Assembly: GCA_039192165.1 (NCBI GenBank)
Contig: JBCCXD010000001.1
Coordinates: forward strand, 372,001-436,000
From: Dinoroseobacter sp039192165
Lineage (GTDB): Bacteria > Pseudomonadota > Alphaproteobacteria > Rhodobacterales > Rhodobacteraceae
Length of the DNA stretch: 64,000 nt
Reading direction: 5' to 3'
Shown: one piece after another, positions 58,393 through 64,000 of the stretch
Numbering within the stretch: position 1 is the first letter of the stretch
How the letters are laid out: every line of letters starts with the position of its first letter
Program-made: the position numbers and the translations under genes
The notes under the pieces: model-generated
What the model was told of the DNA's origin: nothing
The model's database searches: none
Seen by the model: only the letters and a program-made list of their open reading frames with translations

Positions 58393-59532
58393 ATGGATTT
58401 GCCCGATCTGTCCCGTGTTTTGCAACCTGTCGCGCAAGCCAGCGGGTTGCCGAACGCGCTGTATACTGATCACGGTTTGCACCAGCAGGAAGCAGACGCG
58501 CTTTTCGCACAGGAATGGGCGGCGCTTTGCGTTGCGAGCGATCTGCCTGCCCCGGGAGATGCAAAGCCTATCGACTTCCTTGGTCAGCCGCTTTTGGTGC
58601 TGCGGGGCCGCGACGGAGAATTGCGCGTCTTTTATAATGTCTGCCGCCATCGCGGCATGATCCTGGTCGAAACGCCGCGCCGGATCGAGGGGGCACTCAG
58701 GTGTCCCTATCATTCCTGGTGCTACGCCACCGACGGGCGACTGGTCACAACCCCGCATGTCGGTGGGCCGGGCAACAATACCCACCCCGATATTGACCGC
58801 TCCGCACTCGGACTGCGAGTCGTGCGCTCTTACGTCTGGCGCGATGTGGTGTTTGTGAACTTGTCTGGCACGGCGCCCCCGTTCGAAACGGTTCACGCAG
58901 CACTCATCGCCCGATGGAAAGAGGCCGATCAGCCGCTTTTCCACGGTGGCTCGGACAGTCACTTCACGCTTGAGGTCAAGACGAACTGGAAACTCGCGGT
59001 AGAGAACTATTGCGAAAGCTATCACCTGCCCTGGGTGCATCCCGGTCTGAACAGCTATTCCAGGCTCGAAGACCACTACAATATCGAGGCGCCGGCGCAT
59101 GCGGGCCAGGGAACCACGGTTTATCGCCAGTTGCGCGACGCGTCCGGGCAGGTGCTCCCGGATTTCGCAGGGCTCGGCGCGCGGTGGGACACTGCTGCGG
59201 AGTATATCGCGGTGTTTCCCAACCTGCTGCTGGGCGTCCATCGCGACCATGCTTTCGCAATCCTGCTGCACCCGGACGGCCCGGCACGCACCCGCGAAGA
59301 GGTACATCTGTATTACGCGACGCAGAGCGTGAGCCCCGCGCTGCGCCAGCAAAACGCCTCGCAATGGAGGTCGGTATTCGAAGAGGACATCTTCGTTGTC
59401 GAAGGTATGCAGCGGGGCCGCGCGGCGGAGGGCTTTGACGGCGGACGCTTTTCGCCCGCCATGGACGGCCCGACCCATTGCCTGCATGCCTGGGTCGCTG
59501 CGCGCATGGGTGCCGTGGGCGGCAATGTCTGA
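58393..59532 (+). CDS. Rieske 2Fe-2S aromatic-ring-hydroxylating-type oxygenase
   Basis: 379 aa. N-terminal Rieske domain with CRHRG (near 84) and CPYHSWCY (near 103). The C-terminal catalytic domain has the mononuclear iron site: NYCESYHLPWVHPGL with the bridging acid region and histidines near 210. The family demethylates or hydroxylates carnitine-, choline- and betaine-like amines or aromatic rings. No reductase gene is next to it. Starts with GGAG at good distance; the next gene overlaps its end by 8 bp. Confidence 0.9.
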   Translation: MDLPDLSRVLQPVAQASGLPNALYTDHGLHQQEADALFAQEWAALCVASDLPAPGDAKPIDFLGQPLLVLRGRDGELRVFYNVCRHRGMILVETPRRIEGALRCPYHSWCYATDGRLVTTPHVGGPGNNTHPDIDRSALGLRVVRSYVWRDVVFVNLSGTAPPFETVHAALIARWKEADQPLFHGGSDSHFTLEVKTNWKLAVENYCESYHLPWVHPGLNSYSRLEDHYNIEAPAHAGQGTTVYRQLRDASGQVLPDFAGLGARWDTAAEYIAVFPNLLLGVHRDHAFAILLHPDGPARTREEVHLYYATQSVSPALRQQNASQWRSVFEEDIFVVEGMQRGRAAEGFDGGRFSPAMDGPTHCLHAWVAARMGAVGGNV

Positions 59533-59728
59533 GACCGACTTTGCTGCGGCACGCGCAGCAGGAGACACCGCGCGGATGGTGGCCTTGCTGGAAGCGGAAG
59601 CCCTCGAGGCCCGCAGCCGCACGGCAGAGGCCTTTTTACTGACGCATGCCTATGTGCTGTCGCTGGAGGCTGGATTGCCGACGCGAGCTCTGCTTGAGCG
59701 GCTGCAAGACCTGGGTGCAGAGTCCTAA
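59525..59728 (+). CDS. Small helical hypothetical protein
   Basis: 67 aa from the ATG at 59525, overlapping the Rieske oxygenase stop by 8 bp and so likely co-translated. Sequence is entirely helical in appearance (MSETDFAAARAAGDTARMVALLEAEALEARSRTAEAFLLT, ALLERLQDLGAES). No family recognised; possibly a partner of the oxygenase. A 12-bp hairpin follows. Confidence 0.6.
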   Translation: MSETDFAAARAAGDTARMVALLEAEALEARSRTAEAFLLTHAYVLSLEAGLPTRALLERLQDLGAES

Positions 59729-59730
59729 AC

Positions 59731-59762
59731 GCGGGCGGCAGGACAGACCGCCTGCCGCCCGC
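59731..59762. terminator. Strong hairpin between convergent genes
   Basis: GCGGGCGGCAGG (59731-59742) and CCTGCCGCCCGC (59751-59762) make a perfect 12-bp stem with an 8-nt loop, 2 bp after the small protein stop and 9 bp before the EF-hand stop on the other strand. There is no T-run; it probably ends both transcripts as a bidirectional stabiliser. Confidence 0.55.
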
Positions 59763-59771
59763 GGGCAGCGC

Positions 59772-60014
59772 CTAGCTGCCGGAGACGATCAGGCCTGCCT
59801 CTTCCGCTGCCGCCAGTTCCTCGGCATCGATGGCCCCGTCGGCGTTGGAATCCATGGTGCCATAGGTTTCCTCGGTCAGCGCCGGGTAGCCCACCAGAAG
59901 TTCCGCAAAGGACAGCATGCCATCGCCATCGGCATCAAGCTCGGCCTTGTTGCCCATGGCGAAGGCGGCAGTGGCAAGCGTGGCGGCGGTCAGACCAAGG
60001 ATCAGGGTTTTCAT
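59772..60014 (-). CDS. Exported EF-hand calcium-binding protein
   Basis: 80 aa from the ATG at 60014 (GAGGAG upstream). Signal peptide MKTLILGLTAATLATAAFA; then two EF-hand loops, DADGDGMLSFAE (about residues 28-39) and DSNADGAIDAEE (about 55-66), each with the acidic pattern at positions 1, 3, 5 and 12. It should bind calcium in the periplasm. It is divergently transcribed from the ECF-type sigma factor. Confidence 0.88.
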   Translation of the reverse strand: MKTLILGLTAATLATAAFAMGNKAELDADGDGMLSFAELLVGYPALTEETYGTMDSNADGAIDAEELAAAEEAGLIVSGS

Positions 60015-60260
60015 ATCTCTCACTCCTCAAAGGTTGGTTGAGAAAGCGCCCGGTTTTGGGTGCCTTCACCGACTAAGAGGCTCTGACGCTGTGTTGCGTC
60101 CGTCTCTGGCGGCGCTGCAGGTCAGGTGGCGGGGGCTTGCCGGTCGGGTGCAGCGCGACGCGCAGTGCTCCGCCGAAAACCAGCGCGGACCCCCGGCAAA
60201 GCCCTGCTGAGCAAGTTTCCTCGCATTTACCGGAGCGACTGCGATGCGCAGGCTTGGGGT

Positions 60261-60734
60261 ATGCGATATCCAGAAAAACCCAGTTCAACGGACGCGGACC
60301 TTGTTGCCTTGATCCCACAGCTCACACCGCTGGCGCGCCGGCTTGGACACAGCCAGGCGGAAGCCGACGATCTGCTGCAGGACACGCTGGCGGCGATCCT
60401 GCAGCGGCTGCGCGCGGGTGGCGAGATTGACAGCCTCTCCGCCTATGGCCGGATTGTATTGAAGAACGCCGCTCGCCGCCGCGGGCAGTTCCCGCGCCTT
60501 GAACCCTTAGACAACGACAGCGCAATGGGCGCAGAGCCGTCTGGCGAGGGTGCCTATGCCGCGCTGGAGGCCGTGGCGCACCTGCCTGCGGCCCAAGCCC
60601 GGCTGGTGCGCGGCGCCTTAGAGGGCCACGATACCGCGCAGCTTGCGCGCTCGGAAGGCATCGCGCCGGGGACAGTTCATTCGCGGCTGGCACGGGCGCG
60701 GGCGCGGCTGCGGGCGGACCTCGATATGGGATGA
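60261..60734 (+). CDS. ECF-type RNA polymerase sigma factor
   Basis: 157 aa from the ATG at 60261, though the ribosome site is weak and other starts are possible. Region 2: LTPLARRLGHSQAEADDLLQDTLAAILQRLRAG (residues about 15-50). Region 4: LPAAQARLVRGALEGHDTAQLARSEGIAPGTVHSRLARARARLRADL. It lacks the usual anti-sigma gene next to it. The only partner is the divergent EF-hand gene, perhaps a target. Acidic or small ECF relatives exist with no anti-sigma. Confidence 0.75.
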   Translation: MRYPEKPSSTDADLVALIPQLTPLARRLGHSQAEADDLLQDTLAAILQRLRAGGEIDSLSAYGRIVLKNAARRRGQFPRLEPLDNDSAMGAEPSGEGAYAALEAVAHLPAAQARLVRGALEGHDTAQLARSEGIAPGTVHSRLARARARLRADLDMG

Positions 60735-60740
60735 GGTCAA

Positions 60741-60768
60741 GAAAAAAGGGCGGCTGGGGCGCCGCCCT
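60741..60768 (-). terminator. nrdJ: Rho-independent terminator downstream of nrdJ
   Basis: AGGGCGGC (60747-60754) pairs with GCCGCCCT (60761-60768), loop TGGGGC. Read on the minus strand it is followed by a six-base T-run (60747 down to 60742). It is about 138 bp after the nrdJ stop and also abuts the end of the sigma-factor gene. Confidence 0.65.
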
Positions 60769-60865
60769 GTTGAAGTTTCGCTTATCAGGCTCGTCGTTGT
60801 TACCGCTCGAGTTGTTTTCTGCCTGCGGCCTGATCCGCGTTCAGGGCGAGCGCACCCGCCCCGGA

Positions 60866-60904
60866 TTTCGCATCGCGGCGGCGTGACGCCGCGTCGCGAA
60901 TTTC
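60866..60904 (-). other. Inverted repeat right after the nrdJ stop
   Basis: A GC-rich near-perfect inverted repeat, with CGCGGCG facing CGCCGCG around the loop GCGTGA and flanks TTCGC/GCGAA, lies directly after the nrdJ stop codon on the minus strand. No T-run follows; it may protect the transcript end. Confidence 0.5.
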
Positions 60905-60905
60905 G

Positions 60906-63900
60906 TTAGCTACACCCCGACGTCGCGCCGCAGGTGTTGCACTTCATACAGGTGCCGTTGCGCACCAGCGTGTAGTTGCCGCATTCCCCGCAGGCTTCGC
61001 CCTCGTAGCCTTGCATCTTAGCCTTGGTGCGCGCATCCATTGCGGTCATCGGTACGCCTTCGCTGACCGACAGGGTTTCGGTATGAACCGCCGTCATCGT
61101 GGTGCCCGCATCGTCAGTACCGGTGCGCGCAACGGTGTCCGCGCCGCCCTGCAAAACCACCAGGTCCTGATTGAGACCCTGCGGAAGGCGCTTCCGGAGA
61201 TAGCCCGTGGAGCTGATCTGCTTGAGCACTTCGAGTGATTTTGACGCGGCGTTCTCCGACATCTCCTGGATGTTCGACACGCCCTCTTCCTCGCCGCGGC
61301 CAATGTCGTCGAAGGCCGCACCTTCGGGGGCAACATGGGCCAGATCAGTCCGGTCGAGATAGCTGACAGCCAGCTCACGGAAGATGTAATCGAGGATCGA
61401 CGTGGCGTTCTTGATGCTGTCATTGCCCTGCACCATGCCCGCGGGTTCGAACTTGGTGAAGGTGAAGGCATCGACGAACTCTTCCAGCGGCACGCCGTAT
61501 TGCAGACCGACTGACACCGCGATGGCGAAGTTGTTCATCATTGCACGGAAGCCGGCGCCTTCCTTATGCATATCGATGAAGATCTCACCCAGGCTACCAT
61601 CGGAGTATTCCCCGGTGCGCAGGTACACCTTATGCCCGCCCACGATGGCTTTCTGCGTGTAGCCTTTGCGGCGCTCCGGCATCTTCTCGCGATGCGATTT
61701 GATCACCTCTTTGACGACGATCTTTTCGATCACCTTCTCGGCCAGCACAGCGGCTTTTTCCTGAACGGTGCCGGTTTCGAGGATCTCGGCCGCGTCATCA
61801 TCATCCTCGACCAGCGCAGCTGCCAGCGGCTGGCTGAGCTTGGAGCCGTCGCGATAGAGCGCGTTGGCCTTTGTGCCGAGCGACCAGGAGAGCTCATAGG
61901 CCTTCTGGCAGTCCTCGATGGTGGCATCGTTGGGCATGTTGATCGTCTTTGAGATCGCGCCCGAGATGAAGGACTGGGCCGCCGCCATCATGCGGATGTG
62001 GCTGTCTACACTGAGGAAGCGCTTGCCCTTCTTGCCACAGGGGTTGGCGCAGTCAAAGACGCTGTAGTGTTCCGATTTCAGGAACGGGGCGCCTTCGAGC
62101 GTCATCGTACCGCACACATGGTCGTTGGCCGCATCGATATCCGCTTTGGCAAAGCCAAGGTGGCGGAGCATGTCAAAGGTCGGATCGTTCAGCTTCTCGG
62201 CGGGGATGCCGAGTGTTTTGGTGCAGAACTCCTCGCCCAGGGTCCACTGGTTGAACACGAACTTGATGTCAAAGGCCGAGGGCAAGGCTGCCTCGATCTT
62301 TTCGATCTCCTCGGCGCCAAAGCCGTGACCGATCAACGACGTGTGGTTCACACCCGGCGCGTTCCCGAGGGTCCCGTGGCCGACCGCGTAGGAAACAATC
62401 TCCTCAATCTGCGCCGCGCCGTAACCCAGTGTTTCAAGGGCCGAAGGGACGGAGCGGTTGATGATCTTGAAGTACCCACCGCCGGCGAGCTTCTTGAACT
62501 TCACCAGCGCAAAGTCGGGCTCGATCCCGGTTGTATCACAGTCCATAACCAGCCCGATCGTGCCGGTGGGCGCAATCACAGTGGCCTGCGCGTTGCGGTA
62601 GCCGTGCTTCTCGCCAAGCTCCAGCGCTTGATCCCAGCTGGACTTGGCGAGTGCCGCCAGCGTGTCGTCCGGGCAGTTGGCGTGGTCGAGCGGGACAGGC
62701 TTTACAGCCAGGTCCTCATATCCGTTTGCCTTGCCATAGGCGGCGGTGCGGTGGTTCCGCATCACCCTCAGCATGTGCTGGCTGTTGGCCTCGTAGCCCG
62801 GGAAAGTGCCCACTTCGGACGCGATCTCTGCCGACGTGGCATACGACACACCAGTCATGACGGCGGTCAGGGCGGCACACATTGCGCGGCCTTCGGGGCT
62901 GTCATAGCCGTAGCCCATGTTCATCAGAAGCCCGCCAATATTGGCATAGCCGAGACCCAGCGTGCGATAGTCGTAGGACCGTTGCGCGATTTCCTTGGAG
63001 GGGAATTGCGCCATCAGGACGGACACTTCGAGGGTCAGTGTCCAAAGGCGCGTGGCATGCACGTAGGCCTCGGCATCAAATTTGCCGTCCTTATAGAAGG
63101 TCAGCAGGTTCATCGACGCCAGATTACAGGCCGTGTCGTCAAGAAACATGTACTCGGAACACGGGTTCGAGCCGCGGATCTGCCCGTCTTCGGGGCATGT
63201 GTGCCAGGCGTTGACCGTGTCATGGAACTGAATGCCCGGGTCGGCACAGGCCCATGCAGCGTGGCCGATCTGCTCCCACAGCTCGCGGGCTTTTATGGTT
63301 TCAGCAACCTTTCCGTCGGTGCGGCGGATCAGTTCCCAATCGGCATCGTCCTTGACCGCCTGCAGGAAGGCATCCGTGACACGGACGGAGTTGTTCGAGT
63401 TCTGACCGGAGACGGAGTTGTACGCCTCGCTGTCCCAATCGGTGTCATAGGTCGGGAACTCGATCGAGGAATAGCCCTGCTTGGCATAATCCAGCACGCG
63501 CTTGATATAGGTTTCCGGGATCTGAACCTTCTTGGCGTCGCGGATCGCAGCCTTCAACGCAGCGTTCTTAGCCGGATCAACCGCGTCCTCGCCAAGGCCA
63601 TCCCACTCACCGATCGCGGCGAAGATGCCATTCAGCTTGGCCTCATGAGTTTTTGAACCGGCCACAAGCGAGGCAACCTTCTGTTCCTCTTTCACTTTCC
63701 AGTTCACGAACTCCACGATGTCGGGATGATCTGCATCACAGATCACCATTTTGGCCGCCCGGCGCGTTGTCCCGCCTGACTTGATCGCGCCTGCAGCACG
63801 GTCCCCAATCTTGAGGAAGCCCATCAGGCCTGACGATTTGCCGCCGCCTGACAGGGCTTCCCCCTCGGCACGGAGGGAGGAGAAATTGGTACCCGTGCCT

Positions 63901-64000
63901 GAGCCATATTTGAAAAGACGTGCCTCGCGTACCCACAGGTCCATGATCCCGCCTTCGTTCACCAGATCGTCTGCGACAGACTGGATGAAACATGCGTGTG
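60906..64000 (-). CDS. nrdJ: B12-dependent (class II) ribonucleotide reductase, 5' part cut by the window
   Basis: The frame is open from 64000 to the stop at 60906, giving about 1,031 residues; the family is about 1,200, so the start lies beyond the window (an internal GTG at 63962 is not the start). It reduces ribonucleotides with adenosylcobalamin. Visible parts: QSVADDLVNEGGIMDLWVREARLFKYGSGTGTNFSSLR, the substrate loop NPCSEYMFLDDTACNLASMNL, ATVIAPTGTIGLVMDCDTTGIEPD, and a C-terminal zinc-type region CGECGNYTLVRNGTCMKCNTCG. Many Rhodobacteraceae depend on this enzyme. Confidence 0.95.
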   Translation of the reverse strand, partial: HACFIQSVADDLVNEGGIMDLWVREARLFKYGSGTGTNFSSLRAEGEALSGGGKSSGLMGFLKIGDRAAGAIKSGGTTRRAAKMVICDADHPDIVEFVNWKVKEEQKVASLVAGSKTHEAKLNGIFAAIGEWDGLGEDAVDPAKNAALKAAIRDAKKVQIPETYIKRVLDYAKQGYSSIEFPTYDTDWDSEAYNSVSGQNSNNSVRVTDAFLQAVKDDADWELIRRTDGKVAETIKARELWEQIGHAAWACADPGIQFHDTVNAWHTCPEDGQIRGSNPCSEYMFLDDTACNLASMNLLTFYKDGKFDAEAYVHATRLWTLTLEVSVLMAQFPSKEIAQRSYDYRTLGLGYANIGGLLMNMGYGYDSPEGRAMCAALTAVMTGVSYATSAEIASEVGTFPGYEANSQHMLRVMRNHRTAAYGKANGYEDLAVKPVPLDHANCPDDTLAALAKSSWDQALELGEKHGYRNAQATVIAPTGTIGLVMDCDTTGIEPDFALVKFKKLAGGGYFKIINRSVPSALETLGYGAAQIEEIVSYAVGHGTLGNAPGVNHTSLIGHGFGAEEIEKIEAALPSAFDIKFVFNQWTLGEEFCTKTLGIPAEKLNDPTFDMLRHLGFAKADIDAANDHVCGTMTLEGAPFLKSEHYSVFDCANPCGKKGKRFLSVDSHIRMMAAAQSFISGAISKTINMPNDATIEDCQKAYELSWSLGTKANALYRDGSKLSQPLAAALVEDDDDAAEILETGTVQEKAAVLAEKVIEKIVVKEVIKSHREKMPERRKGYTQKAIVGGHKVYLRTGEYSDGSLGEIFIDMHKEGAGFRAMMNNFAIAVSVGLQYGVPLEEFVDAFTFTKFEPAGMVQGNDSIKNATSILDYIFRELAVSYLDRTDLAHVAPEGAAFDDIGRGEEEGVSNIQEMSENAASKSLEVLKQISSTGYLRKRLPQGLNQDLVVLQGGADTVARTGTDDAGTTMTAVHTETLSVSEGVPMTAMDARTKAKMQGYEGEACGECGNYTLVRNGTCMKCNTCGATSGCS

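Noticed and set aside
58006..59622. A 538-codon open frame on the minus strand opposite the Rieske gene and ilvN fragment
   Set aside because: Shadow frame; its sequence repeats the antisense of ilvN and the Rieske gene and has no domain features.
61998..63656. A 552-codon open frame on the plus strand opposite nrdJ
   Set aside because: Antisense shadow of the clearly identified ribonucleotide reductase; no ribosome site or family features.
63960..63962. GTG at 63962 as the start of nrdJ
   Set aside because: The frame continues to the window edge with conserved class II reductase sequence (FIQSVADDL), so the gene is truncated by the window.
1..64000. tRNA, rRNA, CRISPR array, transposase or phage genes
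   Set aside because: None seen on either strand; no tandem spacer-repeat pattern, no GTTCGAATC-type tRNA arm in a cloverleaf context, no integrase motif.

Overview
The window looks like a chromosomal segment of a marine Rhodobacteraceae (Roseobacter-group alphaproteobacterium). The evidence is a high-GC, tightly packed gene layout with many ATGA/GTGA stop-start overlaps; an alphaproteobacterial nuo operon with the accessory genes typical of this family (DUF5333, DUF5337, a NuoE C-terminal extension); a class II (B12-dependent) ribonucleotide reductase; a leucine-degradation (liu) cluster; an FnrL-like box before ompW; and the family's intergenic GAGTATT/AAAGAAGAA repeat. No rRNA, tRNA, CRISPR array, integrase or transposase was seen.

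Layout. (1) 71-12,084, minus strand: complex I genes nuoA-B-C-[sulfotransferase]-D-E-[paralogue of the NuoE tail]-[DUF5337]-F-[zinc-ribbon membrane protein]-[DUF5333]-[DUF5333]-[DUF3291]-G-H. The operon continues beyond the left edge. (2) 12,353-21,662, minus strand: a glycine-zipper lipoprotein, then the leucine/isovalerate pathway (3-methylglutaconyl-CoA hydratase, HMG-CoA lyase, a GST, methylcrotonyl-CoA carboxylase alpha and beta subunits, isovaleryl-CoA dehydrogenase). An ompW gene on the plus strand lies inside it. (3) 22,095-36,345: mixed genes, including an orphan three-part methyltransferase, an OB-fold (BOF) protein, gph, glmU-glmS, a PPOX-like protein, an AlkD-like protein, moaA, a glutamine amidotransferase, an M20 amidohydrolase, a YeeE/YedE transporter, DUF3422 and DUF533. 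(4) 36,377-53,212: a large catabolic locus. One operon encodes a Gfo/Idh/MocA dehydrogenase, a CoA-transferase, a crotonase and an aldehyde dehydrogenase. A LacI gene lies between it and a second operon encoding a CUT1 sugar ABC transporter, two GMC oxidoreductases, an SDR, a Dabb protein, a DUF993 protein and a second LacI. (5) 53,279-58,046: a Fur-family regulator, then the ilvB/ilvN acetolactate synthase genes with a leader-peptide attenuator. (6) 58,393-64,000: a Rieske oxygenase, small proteins including an EF-hand protein, an ECF-type sigma factor, and nrdJ running off the right edge.

The most unusual structure is at 56,773-58,306. A low-GC putative glycosyltransferase gene sits directly after ilvN and is bracketed by two 254-bp direct copies of the 3' end of ilvN, which differ at only five positions. 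This resembles integration, or a single crossover, of a circular 1,280-bp unit that keeps ilvN intact. Also notable are a sulfotransferase gene embedded between nuoC and nuoD, a DUF3592 gene antisense between ilvB and ilvN, and the 36-53 kb locus, whose enzyme combination matches no pathway I can name.

Regulation visible in the DNA includes twin LacI-type operators on the promoter of the Gfo/Idh operon, a different set of ATGCGCA operators between the first LacI gene and the ABC operon, an Ile/Val/Leu leader peptide with terminator before ilvB, an FNR-type box before ompW, and a palindrome at the isovaleryl-CoA dehydrogenase promoter.
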